Shown: positions 25,159 through 35,683, counted from the stretch's first letter. The stretch: DNA of 64,000 nt from Albimonas pacifica (GCF_900113695.1 NZ_FOQH01000006.1:248001-312000); one strand, 5' to 3'. Numbers and translations: made by a program. The notes: generated from the sequence alone by a model not told the origin.

Positions 25159-25286
25159 TGTCAACACTGTGTCAACACATCATATGGCTGTTTTTGTCGT
25201 TGGCTGGCGGCGAGTAACAGGCGGTCGCGCCGGATAGCTTCGAAAAAACAGTGCTCTAGGAGACTACGCCGGAAAATGCGTCAACA
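25159..25286. repeat. right arm-type repeats TGTCAACA
   Basis: TGTCAACA occurs at 25159-25166 and 25170-25177, with GTCAACA again at 25280-25286, between the integrase start and the right core. Pair spacing (11 bases) equals that at the left end. Because the pair covers the region just upstream of the integrase start, the integrase may repress its own expression by binding there. Confidence 0.6.
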
Positions 25287-25315
25287 ATCAAGGCTCTAGA
25301 TATTGTGGTGAATCT

Positions 25316-25328
25316 GGCTCCTGACCTG
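25316..25328. other. attR core junction
   Basis: GGCTC from the element (matching the anticodon-stem sequence GGCTCATAACC of initiator tRNA) is followed by CTGACCTG of the chromosomal repeat. The element core CTCATAACCTG and the chromosomal core CTCCTGACCTG agree at 9 of 11 positions. The crossover must fall at or just after CTC. Confidence 0.75.
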
Positions 25329-25831
25329 TCGTTCGCCCCGGTCGCGGGCGCAGCGCCGGGCGCCGCGTGGGAGGCGGCGAGAGTCCCGACCCGCCGCGCG
25401 CGCCGCGCGGCGCCGAGCGCGTAGGCGGCCGCCGCCGGGAGACGGTCGCGCCGGTCGCCCCGCCCGCCGCGCGCCGCGGGCGGAAGCCTGGGGCCGGGCG
25501 CCACGGCCGACGCGGCGCCTGCGGGCCGGTCGCCCGCAGCGCGTGGGGGGGCGCGGCACGAAACGGCGCATCGCATTTCTTTGTGAGGCCGATCACGTTC
25601 CGTCATGGGTGGCGCGGAAAGCCCCGCCATTCCAAGGGGCTGGCGCCTCCGCCCGCTCCCCGCGCCCGCGCCGGGCCGCCCCGCGCCGCGCCCCGCGGCG
25701 GCGGCGGCCCTTCCGGCGCCCGCGTTTTGACGCTAGCGATTCCCGCTGCGCCGCGTCATCCGCCCCGGCGCCCGTCCCTCGTCGCCGCCGCCGAGACATC
25801 CGGCGGTCGCCCCTGTCTCAGGAGACCCGCC
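25329..25831. other. GC-rich intergenic region right of the element
   Basis: No gene is visible. The first part (25329-25380) completes the interrupted repeat and starts a degenerate further copy. The rest is dominated by CG-rich runs up to about 25560, followed by a somewhat less GC-rich stretch (GCATTTCTTTGTGAGGCCGA) that could hold the promoter of the aminotransferase gene. Confidence 0.6.
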
Positions 25832-27028
25832 ATGTCGCTCGCCAACGGTCGGCATTTCCTGGCCATTCCCGGCCCCTCCGTGATGCCCGACCGGGTGCTG
25901 AACGCCATGCACCGCGGCGCTCCCAACATCTACGAGGGCGCCATCGTCTCCCTCGTCGACGGGCTGGCGGACGACCTGCGCAAGGTGGCCCGCTCGAAGG
26001 ACGCGGGCGTCGCCATCTACACCTGCAACGGCCACGGCGCCTGGGAGGCGGCGATCGCCAACCTGTTCTCGAAAGGCGACCGGATCCTGACGCTGGACTG
26101 CGGCCGCTTCGCCGAAGGCTGGGCCCAGACCGCGCAGGGCATGGGCGTCGACGCCCAGGTGGTGATGACCGGCGACCGCGGCCCGGTGCCGCCCGAGCAG
26201 CTCGAGGCCCTGCTGCGCGCCGACAAGGCCCACGAGATCAAGGCGGTGATGGTGGTGCAGGTCGACACCGCCTCCTCGGCCTGCAACGACATCCCGGCCC
26301 TGCGCCGCGCCATCGACGCCGCCGGCCACCCGGCCCTGTTCATGGTCGACTGCATCGCCTCGCTGGGCTCCGAGCCCTTCGAGTTCGACGACTGGGGCGT
26401 GGACGTGATGGTCGCCGGCTCCCAGAAGGGCCTGATGACGCCCCCGGGCCTCGCCTTCTGCTTCGTCGGGCCGAAGGCCTGGGAGCACCGGGGCGAGCTG
26501 GTCTCGGTCTACTGGGACTGGCGCCCGCGCATCCGCCCCGAGATGCCCTACCAGCGCTTCGGCGGCACCGCGCCCACCCACCACCTCTTCGGCCTGCGCG
26601 AGGCGCTGGACATGCTGCTGGAGGAGGGGATCGAGACCGCCTGGGCCCGCCACCGCGCCATGGGCGACGCCGTGCGCGCCGCCGTCGCCGGCTGGTCGGA
26701 GGGGATGAACGACGGCCCGATGGAGTTCAACGTGGTCGACCCCGCCGCGCGCTCCAACGCCGTCACCACCATCCTCACCCGCGGCTTCGAGCCCAAGAAG
26801 CTCCGCGCCCTGTGCGAGAGCGAGATGAACGTGACGCTGGGCATCGGGCTCGGCCGCTTCGCGCAGACCTCGTTCCGCATCGGCCACATGGGCTGGCTGA
26901 ACCCGCCGATGGTGATGGGCGTGCTGGGCGCGGTCGAGAGCGCGCTTGAGGCGATGGAGGTGCCCCACGGCCCCGGCCTCGCCGCCGCCGCGCAGTCGCT
27001 CGGCCGGGCGATGCGCAAGGCCGCCTGA
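25832..27028 (+). CDS. class V aminotransferase, serine-glyoxylate aminotransferase type
   Basis: A 398-residue PLP enzyme of the alanine/serine-glyoxylate aminotransferase family, which in methylotrophs (SgaA) moves the amino group of serine to glyoxylate in the serine cycle. The PLP lysine lies in AGSQKGLMTPPG near residue 198, and the cofactor-binding aspartate in FMVDCIASLGSE near residue 173. ATG at 25832 follows AGGAGACCCGCC. It is followed by a gap before ileS, so probably single. Exact amino donor cannot be read from sequence; similar genes are also annotated as aspartate or alanine transaminase. Confidence 0.85.
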   Translation: MSLANGRHFLAIPGPSVMPDRVLNAMHRGAPNIYEGAIVSLVDGLADDLRKVARSKDAGVAIYTCNGHGAWEAAIANLFSKGDRILTLDCGRFAEGWAQTAQGMGVDAQVVMTGDRGPVPPEQLEALLRADKAHEIKAVMVVQVDTASSACNDIPALRRAIDAAGHPALFMVDCIASLGSEPFEFDDWGVDVMVAGSQKGLMTPPGLAFCFVGPKAWEHRGELVSVYWDWRPRIRPEMPYQRFGGTAPTHHLFGLREALDMLLEEGIETAWARHRAMGDAVRAAVAGWSEGMNDGPMEFNVVDPAARSNAVTTILTRGFEPKKLRALCESEMNVTLGIGLGRFAQTSFRIGHMGWLNPPMVMGVLGAVESALEAMEVPHGPGLAAAAQSLGRAMRKAA

Positions 27029-27337
27029 GACCGCGCCTGCGCCCGCCTCCGCCGCCCGGCGGGGGAGGGCCCGCGCCCCCGCCCGGCGCCGCCGCGCGGC
27101 CCCGGCCTCCGGGGCGGTCCGCCGGCCCGCCCCGGGCCCGTTCGCAGGCCTTCCCAACCTGCCGCGCGGGGTGTAAGACCCGGGCCCATGAGCGACCTGC
27201 GCGCCCTTTCCAGACCCCTGCGGTCCCGGCGAATTACCGGCGCGGCCTCCTGAAAGCAGGAGCGCCGCCGGCACCCGTTCGCCCACCCTCCCGGATCCGG
27301 ATCCCACCAGGGGATCGACAGCCTTGGAGCGCCCCTC
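27029..27337. other. intergenic region upstream of ileS
   Basis: These 309 bases contain GC-rich runs and, near 27188-27253, a 21-codon frame (starts MSDLRALSRP) without a ribosome site, which I do not annotate. A hairpin CTCCTGAAAGCAGGAG occurs near 27246-27261, with no T-run. No known tRNA-responsive leader is recognised; the ileS promoter presumably lies in this segment. Confidence 0.5.
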
Positions 27338-30304
27338 ATGTGCGCCGACGCAACCTCGACCGACGCGACCGTCGACTATCGAGACACCCTGTTCCTGCCG
27401 AAAACCGACTTCCCGATGCGCGCGGGCCTGCCCAAGCGCGAGCCGGAGTGGCTCGCCCGCTGGGCCGAACAGCGCATCTACCACCGCCTGCGCGAGACGG
27501 CGCAGGGCCGCCCGCCCTTCGTGCTGCATGACGGCCCGCCCTACGCCAACGGCCACCTGCACATCGGCCACGCGCTGAACAAGATCCTCAAGGACTTCGT
27601 GGTCCGCTCGCAGCAGATGCTGGGCCACGACAGCCGCTACGTCCCCGGCTGGGACTGCCACGGCCTTCCCATCGAGTGGAAGATCGAGGAGCAGTACCGC
27701 GCCAAGGGCCTCGACAAGGACAAGGTCGAGATCAACGAGTTCCGCGCCGAGTGCCGCAAGTTCGCCGAGGGCTGGATCGACGTCCAGCGCGAGGAGTTCC
27801 AGCGCATGGGCGTGACCGGCAACTGGGACGACCCCTACCTCACCATGGACTACGACGCCGAGGCGGTGATCGCGGCCGAGTTCATGAAGTTCGTGATGAA
27901 CGGGTCCCTCTATCGCGGGTCGAAGCCGGTGATGTGGTCCGTGGTCGAAAAGACCGCCCTCGCCGAGGCCGAGGTCGAATACCACGAGCACCAGTCCCAC
28001 CAGATCTGGGTGAAATTCCCGGTGGTGCGAACCTTCGCCAGCCGTGTGGAGTGGGACGACGATCCCGCCGCGCCCGACGCGAAATCCTTCGTGGACGGCC
28101 ACCAGGCGCTGCGCGCCTCGGTGGTGATCTGGACCACCACGCCCTGGACGATCCCGCAGAACCGTGCGGTCGCCTACAACCCGACGCTGTCCTACGGCCT
28201 CTACCGCGTCACCGAGGCGCCCGAGGGCAACTGGGTCGCGGCCGGCGAACTGCTGATGCTGGGCGACGCCCTGGCCGAGGCGGTGATGGCGCAGGCCAAG
28301 GTCACCGGCTTCGAGCGCGTGCGCGACGTGCCGGCCGAGGAGCTCAAGGACGTCACCCTCGCCCATCCCCTGCGCGAGGTCGCGGACGGGCAGGGCGAAT
28401 GGGACTACGACGTGCCCATGCTGCCCGGCGATCACGTGACCGAGGACGCGGGCACCGGCTTCGTGCACACCGCGCCCTCCCACGGCGCGGACGACTACGA
28501 GCTGGGCCGCAGGTTCGGCCTGCCGATGACCTACAACGTGCTCGAGGACGGCAGCTTCCGCGCCGACCTGCCGCTGTTCGGCGGGGCCGTGATCTTCGAT
28601 CACAAGGGCAAGGAAAAGGACGCCAACAAGCGGGTCATCGACGCGCTGGCCGGCGTCGGGGCGATGGCCGCGCGCGGGCGGCTGAAGCACTCCTACCCGC
28701 ATTCCTGGCGCTCCAAGGCCCCGCTGATCTTCCGCAACACGCCGCAGTGGTTCGCCGCCATCGACGTGAAGCTGGGCGACGGGCAGGACCAGTATGGCGA
28801 GACGATCCGCGAGCGGGCTCTGAAGTCCATCGACGAACTGGTTGAGTTCACGCCGAAATCCGGCCGAAACCGCCTGCATTCGATGATCGAGGCGCGCCCC
28901 GACTGGGTGCTCTCGCGCCAGCGCGCCTGGGGCGTGCCGCTGACCTGCTTCATGCGCGAGACCGGCCCCGGCCAGGTCGAGGTCCTCAAGAACCCCGAGG
29001 TCAACGCCCGCATCGAGGCCGCCTTCCGCGAGGAGGGCGCCGACGCCTGGTTCAAGGAGGGTGCGAAACAGCGCTTCCTCAACGGCTTGGTGGACGATAT
29101 TGAAGCGTGGACCAAGGTCGACGACGTGCTCGACGTGTGGTTCGACAGCGGCTCGACCCATGCCTTCGTGATGCGCGACCGGCCCGACGGGCTGTGGCCG
29201 GCGTCCCTCTATCTCGAGGGCACCGACCAGCATCGCGGCTGGTTCCACTCCTCCCTGCTGCAGGGCTGCGGGACGCGGGGGCGCGCGCCCTATGAGGGCG
29301 TGCTGACGCACGGCTTCACGCTCGACGAGAAGGGCATGAAGATGTCCAAGTCGCTGGGCAACACCATCGCCCCCGAGGATGTCATCAAGCAGTACGGCGC
29401 CGACATCCTGCGCCTGTGGGTGGCCCAGACGGACTTCACGGCGGATCAGAGGATCGGCCCGGAAATCCTTAAAGGCACGGCGGATTCCTACCGCCGCCTG
29501 CGCAACACCCTGCGCTTCATCCTCGGCGCCCTCGACGGGTTCGACGAGGCCGAGCGGGTCGACCCCGCGCAGATGCCGGAGCTGGAGCGCTGGGTCCTGC
29601 ACCGCCTGTCGGAGCTCGACCAGGAGGTGCGCGAGGGCTACGGCCGCTACGCCTACTCCCAGGTGTTCCAGAGCCTGTTCCAGTTCTGCACGGTCGACCT
29701 CTCGGCGGTCTATTTCGACATCCGCAAGGACGCGCTCTACTGCGACCCCGCCGACGGGCTGCGCCGCCGCGCCTGCCGCACGGTGATGGATCTGCTCTTC
29801 CACCGCCTCGTCACCTGGCTCGCCCCCATGCTGGTCTTCACCATGGAAGAGGCCTGGCTGGAGCGGTTCCCGGGCGCCGACAGCTCGGTCCACCTGGTCG
29901 ACTTCCCCGCCACCCCCGACTGGCGCGACCCCGCGCTGGCCGCGAAGTGGGAGACGATCCGCCAGGTCCGCCGCGTGGTCACCGGCGCGCTGGAGATCGA
30001 GCGGCGCGAGAAGCGCATCGGCGCGAGCCTCGAGGCCGCCCCCTCGGTGCACGTGGACGATGCGGAGGTGCGCGAGGCGCTGGCCACGATCGACTTCGCC
30101 GACGTCTGCATCACCTCCGCCATCGAGGTCACCGGCGACCCGGCCCCGGCCGAGGGCTTCCGCCTGCCGGACGTCCCCGGCGTGGCGGTGGTCTTCGCCG
30201 AGGCGGAGGGCGAGAAATGCGCCCGCTGCTGGAAAGTGCTCCCCGACGTCGGGTCCCACAGGCACGAGGCCGTCTGCGGCCGCTGCGACCAGGCCCTCGG
30301 CTGA
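27338..30304 (+). CDS. ileS: isoleucyl-tRNA synthetase
   Basis: A 988-residue class I synthetase charging tRNA-Ile. The HIGH motif appears as [12 protein letters not shown] near residue 73, the KMSKS loop as [11 protein letters not shown] near residue 667, and the C-terminal zinc finger as CARCWKVL with CGRCDQAL at the end. [11 protein letters not shown], typical of IleS, follows the first motif. The editing domain ([13 protein letters not shown]) is intact, so the enzyme should hydrolyse Val-tRNA. ATG at 27338 is preceded by GGAG ten bases upstream. A terminator hairpin follows. Confidence 0.97.
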   Translation: MCADATSTDATVDYRDTLFLPKTDFPMRAGLPKREPEWLARWAEQRIYHRLRETAQGRPPFVLHDGPPYANGHLHIGHALNKILKDFVVRSQQMLGHDSRYVPGWDCHGLPIEWKIEEQYRAKGLDKDKVEINEFRAECRKFAEGWIDVQREEFQRMGVTGNWDDPYLTMDYDAEAVIAAEFMKFVMNGSLYRGSKPVMWSVVEKTALAEAEVEYHEHQSHQIWVKFPVVRTFASRVEWDDDPAAPDAKSFVDGHQALRASVVIWTTTPWTIPQNRAVAYNPTLSYGLYRVTEAPEGNWVAAGELLMLGDALAEAVMAQAKVTGFERVRDVPAEELKDVTLAHPLREVADGQGEWDYDVPMLPGDHVTEDAGTGFVHTAPSHGADDYELGRRFGLPMTYNVLEDGSFRADLPLFGGAVIFDHKGKEKDANKRVIDALAGVGAMAARGRLKHSYPHSWRSKAPLIFRNTPQWFAAIDVKLGDGQDQYGETIRERALKSIDELVEFTPKSGRNRLHSMIEARPDWVLSRQRAWGVPLTCFMRETGPGQVEVLKNPEVNARIEAAFREEGADAWFKEGAKQRFLNGLVDDIEAWTKVDDVLDVWFDSGSTHAFVMRDRPDGLWPASLYLEGTDQHRGWFHSSLLQGCGTRGRAPYEGVLTHGFTLDEKGMKMSKSLGNTIAPEDVIKQYGADILRLWVAQTDFTADQRIGPEILKGTADSYRRLRNTLRFILGALDGFDEAERVDPAQMPELERWVLHRLSELDQEVREGYGRYAYSQVFQSLFQFCTVDLSAVYFDIRKDALYCDPADGLRRRACRTVMDLLFHRLVTWLAPMLVFTMEEAWLERFPGADSSVHLVDFPATPDWRDPALAAKWETIRQVRRVVTGALEIERREKRIGASLEAAPSVHVDDAEVREALATIDFADVCITSAIEVTGDPAPAEGFRLPDVPGVAVVFAEAEGEKCARCWKVLPDVGSHRHEAVCGRCDQALG

Positions 30305-30340
30305 CCCTTCGCGGCCCCGGCCGCGACCCGCACGAATCGA

Positions 30341-30380
30341 CGCGCCGCCCCGGAACCCGGGGCGGCGCGTTCGCGTTTTC
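30341..30380 (+). terminator. rho-independent terminator of ileS
   Basis: Arms CGCGCCGCCCCGG (30341-30353) and CCGGGGCGGCGCG (30357-30369) form a 13-bp stem with a three-base loop, followed by TTCGCGTTTT. Confidence 0.85.
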
Positions 30381-30499
30381 AAAGGCTTGTCGCCCGCTCC
30401 ACCCTGTCACGCAGCCGTCACGCAGCTTGACGCAAGGTGATCACGCTCGAAGGGTCGACGCACCCCGGCGCGACCCGAGCCCGATGGAGACGCCGAGCC

Positions 30500-30739
30500 A
30501 TGTACGCTCATCGTTTCGACGCCTACGACCGCTTCGACCGCGAGACCGCCGCCCAGATGCGCCGCGAGGAGCTCTCCGGCCGCCGCGACGCCGCCCGCCG
30601 CCTGCGCGGCGACGCCCGCGCCCTGCTGGCCGGCCGCCCCGACGTGGACGCGCCCCCGACCGCCGGCGAGACCGGCCTGATGGGCGCCCTGCGCAGCTTC
30701 GGCCGCGCCTGGCTGGACTGCGGCGCGGCCCTGCACTGA
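30500..30739 (+). CDS. small hypothetical protein, 79 residues
   Basis: Not recognised. A charged, arginine-rich small protein (MYAHRFDAYDRFDRETAAQM, then RREELSGRRDAARRLRGDAR), with a short hydrophobic C-terminal segment LMGALRSFGRAWLDCGAALH. Codon usage is typical of the genome and ATG at 30500 has GGAG ten bases upstream, so it is likely real. Upstream the sequence GTCACGCAGC is repeated twice (30410-30430), possibly regulatory. No link to neighbours is evident. Confidence 0.6.
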   Translation: MYAHRFDAYDRFDRETAAQMRREELSGRRDAARRLRGDARALLAGRPDVDAPPTAGETGLMGALRSFGRAWLDCGAALH

Positions 30740-30850
30740 TCCGGCCGCCCCGGCCTCCGCGTCGGGGCGCCGCAGCGCCTGTTGCGGTTCGGCGACCTTA
30801 TTATATCAGCCCTGCAACCTTCCCTGCATGCTGATCCGAAAGGACGACCG

Positions 30851-31093
30851 ATGAGCGCTTCGCACCCCGAGTCGAGCGCGACCGCCGTGGCCGCGTCGAG
30901 ACCTCCCCTCACCCGGACCACCCCGGCGCTGCTTCTGGGCGCCGCGATCGCCGTCCCCGCCGCCGCCGCGCTGGTGATCCTGCCCGAGGTGGCGGGCTTC
31001 GAGGGCCCCGGCTTCTTCATCGCCGCCCCCGTCGGCGTGGTGCTGCTGGGCCTCGTCGTCGGCACGATCGCCAACCGCCTGTTCCGCACCTGA
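30851..31093 (+). CDS. small two-helix membrane protein, 80 residues
   Basis: Not recognised by family. After about 25 polar residues (MSASHPESSATAVAASRPPL) there are two hydrophobic segments, TPALLLGAAIAVPAAAALVI and FFIAAPVGVVLLGLVVGTIA, separated by a short acidic turn, so it is probably an inner-membrane protein. ATG at 30851 is preceded by AAAGGACGACCG; an upstream in-frame ATG at 30782 lies in an AT-richer promoter-like segment (TTATTATATC) and is less likely. A bidirectional terminator follows. Confidence 0.65.
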   Translation: MSASHPESSATAVAASRPPLTRTTPALLLGAAIAVPAAAALVILPEVAGFEGPGFFIAAPVGVVLLGLVVGTIANRLFRT

Positions 31094-31133
31094 GAGGGCA
31101 GGGGCCCCGGCCCCGCCCGGGCGCAAAGAGAAA

Positions 31134-31163
31134 GGGCGCGGACCGCCAGGTCCGCGCCCTTCT
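31134..31163. terminator. bidirectional hairpin terminator
   Basis: Stem GGGCGCGGAC/GTCCGCGCCC with six-base loop lies between the convergent small membrane protein gene and tkt. A short A-run precedes it (AAAGAGAAA) and TTCTC follows, so it can serve both transcripts. Confidence 0.75.
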
Positions 31164-31183
31164 CATCTCCGGGTCCGAAGCTC

Positions 31184-33202
31184 TCAGAGCAGCGACCGGG
31201 CCTTCTCGGCCGCCGCCTCGGCGGTGATCCCGAAGTGCTTGTAGAGCTCGGGCGCGGGGGCCGAGGCGCCGAAGCCCTCCATCCCCACGAAGCCCGCCTT
31301 CTTCGAGGCGCCGCGCTCGCCCGACAGCCACTTGTCCCAGCCGAAGCCCGACAGCGCCTCGATGGCGACGCGCACGGGGCCGGCGGGCAGGACCTTCTTG
31401 CGATAGGCCTCGTCCTGGGCCTCGAACAGCTCCCAGCAGGGCATCGAGACGACGCGGGCGCCGATCCCCTCGGCCTGCAGCAGGTCCCGGGCGGCGAGCG
31501 CGATCTCGACCTCCGAGCCGGTGGCCATCAGGATCACCCGGCGCTTGCCCTCGGCCTCGGCCAGGACATAGGCGCCCTGCGCGGTGAGGTTCTTCGAGGA
31601 ATGCTTGGTGCGCACCGTCGGCAGGTTCTGGCGCGACAGGGCCAGGACCGAGGGCGTGCCGGCGGTGGTCAGCGCGATCTCCCAGGCCTCGGCGGTCTCG
31701 ACCGCGTCGGCGGGGCGGAACACGTTCATGTTCGGCGTCGCGCGCAGCATCGCCACATGCTCGACCGGCTGGTGGGTCGGGCCGTCCTCGCCCAGGCCGA
31801 TGGAGTCATGGGTCATCACGTAGGTGACCTGCGCCCCCATCAGCGCCGACAGGCGCATCGCGCCCCGCGCGTAGTCGGCGAAGCACAGGAAGGTGCCGCC
31901 GTAGGGCATGCAGCCCCCGTGCAGCGCCAGCCCGTTCATGGCCGCCGCCATGCCATGCTCGCGGATGCCGTAGTAGACGTAGCGGCCCTTGCGGCTGTCG
32001 ACGTCGAAGGTCCCCAGATCCGCGGTCAGCGTGTTGTTCGACCCCGTGAGGTCCGCCGAGCCGCCGATCGTCTCGGGCATCACCGGGTTGATCGCGGCCA
32101 GCGCCATCTCCGAGGCCTTGCGGGTCGCGACCTTGGGCGCGTCCTCGGCGAGCTGCTTCTTGAGCTTGCGGATCGCGCCGGCGAGCTTCTTGGGGGCCTC
32201 GCCCGCGATCACCCGCTCGAACTCCGCCTTCTTCGCGGCCGGGAGCTGGTCGAGGCGGACCTCCCACTGGTAGCGCTCGGCCGCGCCGCGCTTGCCGATC
32301 TCGGCCCACTGGGCGGCGACCTCGTTGGGGATCACGAAGGGCGCGTGCGACCAGCCGTAGATCTCGCGGACCTTGGCGATCTCCTCGTCGCCCAGCGGCG
32401 AGCCGTGGGCGCCGGCGGTGTCCTGCTTCTTGGGCGAGCCGAAGCCGATGTGGGTCTTGCAGGCGACCAGCACCGGGCGGTCGGCCCTGGCGGCCGCGGT
32501 CAGGGCGCGGTCGATGTCCTCGGGGTCATGGCCGTCGCACGACAGCACCTCCCAGCCCGAGGCGGCGAAGCGCGCCAGCTGGTCGGTGGCGTCGGACATC
32601 GAGACCTTGCCGTCGATCGAGATGCCGTTGTCGTCCCACAGCACGATCAGCCGGTTGAGCTTCTGGCGCCCGGCGAGGCCGATCGCCTCCTGGCTGACGC
32701 CCTCCATCAGGCAGCCGTCGCCGGCGATCACCCAGGTGCGGTGGTCGACGATCTTGCGCCCGAAGCGGGCGGCCATCGACTCCTCGGCCATCGCCATGCC
32801 CACGGCGGTGGCGATGCCCTGGCCCAGCGGGCCGGTGGTGGTCTCGATCCCCGGCGCATGGCCGAATTCCGGGTGGCCCGCGGTCTTCGAGCCCAGCTGG
32901 CGGAAATGCTTCACCTGCTCCAGGTCCATGCCCGGATAGCCGGTCAGGTGCAGCAGCGCGTAGAGCAGCATCGAGCCGTGGCCCGCCGACAGCACGAAGC
33001 GGTCGCGGTCGGCCCACTCGGGGTGGGCGGCGTCGAACTTCAGGTGCTTCTCGAACAGGACGGTGGCCACGTCGGCCATGCCCATCGGCATGCCGGGGTG
33101 GCCGGAGTTGGCCGCCTGGACGGCGTCCATGGCCAGCACGCGGATCGCGGCGGCCTTCATCCAGTGCTCGGGGTGCGAGGCGCGGAGGGTAGCGATGTCC
33201 AC
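31184..33202 (-). CDS. tkt: transketolase
   Basis: A 672-residue thiamine-diphosphate enzyme moving two-carbon units in the pentose phosphate or Calvin pathways. The ThDP/Mg motif [13 protein letters not shown] is near residue 155, catalytic histidines in HPG ([12 protein letters not shown]) and GPLGQG, and the transketolase signature [14 protein letters not shown] near residue 465. The start is GTG at 33202 (cognate [10 protein letters not shown]), with AAGG eight bases upstream; there is no nearby ATG in frame. The divergent 222-base gap to the coiled-coil gene holds its promoter. Confidence 0.95.
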   Translation of the reverse strand: MDIATLRASHPEHWMKAAAIRVLAMDAVQAANSGHPGMPMGMADVATVLFEKHLKFDAAHPEWADRDRFVLSAGHGSMLLYALLHLTGYPGMDLEQVKHFRQLGSKTAGHPEFGHAPGIETTTGPLGQGIATAVGMAMAEESMAARFGRKIVDHRTWVIAGDGCLMEGVSQEAIGLAGRQKLNRLIVLWDDNGISIDGKVSMSDATDQLARFAASGWEVLSCDGHDPEDIDRALTAAARADRPVLVACKTHIGFGSPKKQDTAGAHGSPLGDEEIAKVREIYGWSHAPFVIPNEVAAQWAEIGKRGAAERYQWEVRLDQLPAAKKAEFERVIAGEAPKKLAGAIRKLKKQLAEDAPKVATRKASEMALAAINPVMPETIGGSADLTGSNNTLTADLGTFDVDSRKGRYVYYGIREHGMAAAMNGLALHGGCMPYGGTFLCFADYARGAMRLSALMGAQVTYVMTHDSIGLGEDGPTHQPVEHVAMLRATPNMNVFRPADAVETAEAWEIALTTAGTPSVLALSRQNLPTVRTKHSSKNLTAQGAYVLAEAEGKRRVILMATGSEVEIALAARDLLQAEGIGARVVSMPCWELFEAQDEAYRKKVLPAGPVRVAIEALSGFGWDKWLSGERGASKKAGFVGMEGFGASAPAPELYKHFGITAEAAAEKARSLL

Positions 33203-33424
33203 TGGCGTCGCCTTTCGTCGCTGGGGGCGTAGGGGAACGGGCGCGCGCGCTATGCAACGCGCGCGCGGGGGGGTCAAGCCGCCTTGGGGCGTTTCGGCGC
33301 CTGCGAACGGGCGCCCGCGCCGCGCCGGCGCCGCTTGACGGGGCCGCGCCGCGGTGGTCGGATCGGGACCAAGCTTCTGTAACGGGGCAGGATCGAGGAG
33401 CACGGGCGATTGCAGGCGCGCAGC

Positions 33425-33802
33425 ATGGAGATCGCGGCGGCGAGGCGGGCCTTGTCCGCCGCCATGGGCGAACTGGAGGCGGCGGTGGCCGCGGCGCGGA
33501 CGCAGGCCCCGCTCGGCGACGACGACCCGCGGCTGGAGGAGGCGCAGGCGACCGCGCGCGCCGCGCTCGCGCGGGTTGCGGAAATGGAATCCCGCCTTGC
33601 GGAAACCGAGGCCGCCCATGACGCCGCCGCGGCCGAGCGCGAGGCGGCGCGCGCCGCGCGCGACAAGGCGCTGGCCGAGCGCGACGCCGCCGCCGGCGAG
33701 GTCGACGCGCTGAAGGCCGAGGTGGCCGCGCTGAAGGCCGCCCGCGAGGAAGACGCCGCGATGATCGAGGAGGCGCTGGCCGAGCTGCGCGACGTGGTCT
33801 GA
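33425..33802 (+). CDS. coiled-coil protein upstream of zapA
   Basis: A 125-residue protein made almost wholly of Ala/Glu/Arg heptad repeats ([40 protein letters not shown]), predicted as one long coiled coil. No catalytic or membrane features. It precedes zapA by 54 bases in the same direction, and coiled-coil genes are found at this position in related genomes, possibly as a ZapB-like or division-linked partner, which is inference. ATG at 33425; alternative TTG upstream is unlikely. Confidence 0.7.
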   Translation: MEIAAARRALSAAMGELEAAVAAARTQAPLGDDDPRLEEAQATARAALARVAEMESRLAETEAAHDAAAAEREAARAARDKALAERDAAAGEVDALKAEVAALKAAREEDAAMIEEALAELRDVV

Positions 33803-33856
33803 CGACCGCCCCCGCCTGCGCCGCCCCCGCCGTCCCGCCCGAGGAGACCCGCTGAC

Positions 33857-34597
33857 ATGGCCGACCTGGACATCGCCATCGCCGGACGCAGCTATCGCGT
33901 CGCCTGCGCCGATGGCGAGGAGGAGAACCTGACCGAGGCCGCCCGCCTGGTCGCCGCCGAGGCCGAGAGCCTGCGCGAGCAGTTCGGGACCCGCTTCGCC
34001 GCGCTGCCCGAGACGCGGATGCTGCTGATGGCCTCGCTGATGCTGGGCGACCGCTTCCGCGCGCACCTGGCCGAGGAGGCCGCGGCCTTCGGCGACGCCC
34101 CCGCCGGCGCGGAGGCCGTGCGCGCGGAGACCGGGGGCCCCTCGCAGTCCGGCTTCTTCGACGACCCCGTGCAGACCGCGCGCATCGCCGAGCTGGAGGC
34201 CGCGCTCGCCGCCGCCCGCGACAGCGAGCTCGCCGCCCTCGCCGCGCTGGAGGAGGCCGCCGAGCGGATCCGCGCCCTGGCCGGCGAGATCGCCGAGGGC
34301 GAGGCGCTGGACGACGACGAGGCGGACGAGGAAGAGGCCGAGGACGACGACGCGGGCGAGCCCGACGAGGATCTCGACGGCGCGCTCGACGACGACCTGG
34401 CCGACGACCTGGCCGAGGACGACGCCCCCGCGCCGGAGGCGTCCGATGACGCGCCCTCCGCCGCCTTCCTCGACGCCGACGCGCCCGACGAGCCCTATGC
34501 GCAGGACGACGACGCCCCGTTCGAGGACGACGACCGCGACGGGGACGAGCGCGGGGACGCGCCCGCGGAGGACGACCCCCTCGCGCCCCGCGGCTGA
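33857..34597 (+). CDS. zapA: cell division protein ZapA with long acidic tail
   Basis: The N-terminal 90 residues match ZapA, which cross-links FtsZ filaments at midcell: [34 protein letters not shown], and [18 protein letters not shown] coiled-coil follows (residues about 105-150). The remainder, about 95 residues, is an Asp/Glu-rich, probably disordered tail ([17 protein letters not shown]), making the protein 246 residues against roughly 100-150 for typical ZapA. ATG at 33857 follows GAGGAGACCCGCTGAC. In many proteobacteria 6S RNA lies downstream of zapA. Confidence 0.85.
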   Translation: MADLDIAIAGRSYRVACADGEEENLTEAARLVAAEAESLREQFGTRFAALPETRMLLMASLMLGDRFRAHLAEEAAAFGDAPAGAEAVRAETGGPSQSGFFDDPVQTARIAELEAALAAARDSELAALAALEEAAERIRALAGEIAEGEALDDDEADEEEAEDDDAGEPDEDLDGALDDDLADDLAEDDAPAPEASDDAPSAAFLDADAPDEPYAQDDDAPFEDDDRDGDERGDAPAEDDPLAPRG

Positions 34598-34963
34598 TCC
34601 CGGGCCCGAGCCCCGGGCATGATCCCCGCCTGATCCCCGGGCCCGAGCCCGGCCGCCGACGCCCGCGACGGGGCAGGCCGCGCGGCGGAAGGGCAGGGGG
34701 CTCGGCCGCCTCTCCGTCGGAAAAAGATGCGCCCGCAGGCCGGCACGCCTGCGGGCGCCGTCCGATCCGGCCGCGGATCGGGTGGAGCCGGGGACCTCGG
34801 CGCGCCCCCAAGCGCGCCGGCGCGGCCCGCCTCTCCCGCGCCCTTCTGGCGCCTCGCCGACGAACCGCGTCCCACGCGCGGTCCTGCGCGCCGGGAGCGA
34901 CCCGGCCTCGGCGATCGGGAACGGCGGGCGGCGGCCAGGATCCCCGGCCCCGCTCCGCGCCCG
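34598..34963. other. intergenic region downstream of zapA
   Basis: Contains two near-copies of TGATCCCCGGGCCCGAGCCC (about 34595-34660) and the minus-strand terminator at 34719-34758. In proteobacteria 6S RNA often lies here, but I cannot make out its long bulged stem, so it is not annotated. The segment 34760-34960 is GC-rich without visible signals. Confidence 0.5.
34719..34758 (-). terminator. rho-independent terminator of the PAS-domain gene
   Basis: Read on the minus strand, stem GCGCCCGCAGGC/GCCTGCGGGCGC with six-base loop is followed by ATCTTTTTCC. It lies about 200 bases past the stop of the PAS gene. Confidence 0.75.
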
Positions 34964-35683
34964 TCAGTCCTTGACGATGCGGAGATTGGGGCGACGGCCC
35001 CCGCCGCGGGGGCGGGAGGCGCTCGCGTCGCCCTCGATCGCGGTCAGCCGGGGCCGCGCGTCCTGCGCGCCGAGGCTCCGCGAGAACACCGGGGCGGGGG
35101 CGGCGAAGCCGCTCGCCTCGGTGAAGTCCAGGCCGCCCAGCGGGTCGGCGAAGCGGCGCTCGGGATCCTTGCGGGCGAGCGCGGGGTCGGTCTCGATGGG
35201 CGTCAGCCGCGCGCCCAGGCAGCGCAGGCGCAGCGGCGGCGCCACCCGGCGGCGCGGGCCCTCGGCCTCGAGGTTCACGCAGCCGATCACCCGCGCCAGG
35301 TCCCCGATCTCGGAGCGCAGCGGCAGCAGCAGCGCCTCGCCCGGCCAGTCGGTCCCGGCGCCGTCCAGGGCGCGCACCCGCATCACCCCGATGCCCGGCG
35401 TGCGCAGCACGCGGCGGGCGAGGTCGGGCATCTCGCTCTCGTGCCCCCGGGCCATCACCGTCTCGGCGACGCAGCCGCGCGCCTCCATGCCCAGCCACTC
35501 GCACAGCCGCGTGCCGGCGAGGCGGAAGCGGAGCTGCCCGTTCTCGAGCGCTTCGAGGATGAACATGGTCTCAAGACAGCCGGAGATCCGGCGCGGATCG
35601 ACTTCCGACCGGGACGGCGCGTCGCGCCCGGCCCGAAGGTCGTTCCAGTATCGAAACAGGGCCTGGGTGTTCGGATGGTCCAT
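34964..35683 (-). CDS. PAS-domain protein (PAS_5 family)
   Basis: A 239-residue protein with an N-terminal PAS_5-type domain found widely in alphaproteobacteria: [34 protein letters not shown] and LRFRLAGTRLCEWLGMEARG. The C-terminal third is Pro/Arg/Ala-rich and lacks any output domain. The start at 35683 (MDHPNTQAL) is chosen because the in-frame codons upstream use ATA, AGA, AAT and AAA, rare in this genome, and look like promoter DNA; ATGs at 35716 and 35731 are alternatives. Ligand and partner are unknown. Confidence 0.75.
   Translation of the reverse strand: MDHPNTQALFRYWNDLRAGRDAPSRSEVDPRRISGCLETMFILEALENGQLRFRLAGTRLCEWLGMEARGCVAETVMARGHESEMPDLARRVLRTPGIGVMRVRALDGAGTDWPGEALLLPLRSEIGDLARVIGCVNLEAEGPRRRVAPPLRLRCLGARLTPIETDPALARKDPERRFADPLGGLDFTEASGFAAPAPVFSRSLGAQDARPRLTAIEGDASASRPRGGGRRPNLRIVKD

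Noticed and set aside
27188-27253. 21-codon leader frame upstream of ileS
   Set aside because: No ribosome site, no isoleucine run and no terminator alternatives; not enough support.
25733-30382. 1549-residue minus-strand frame across the aminotransferase and ileS genes
   Set aside because: Runs antisense to two well-recognised genes; His/Gly/Asp-rich composition typical of shadow frames.
34598-34963. 6S RNA downstream of zapA
   Set aside because: Position is right in many proteobacteria, but I could not find the characteristic long bulged hairpin; only a terminator and GC repeats are visible.
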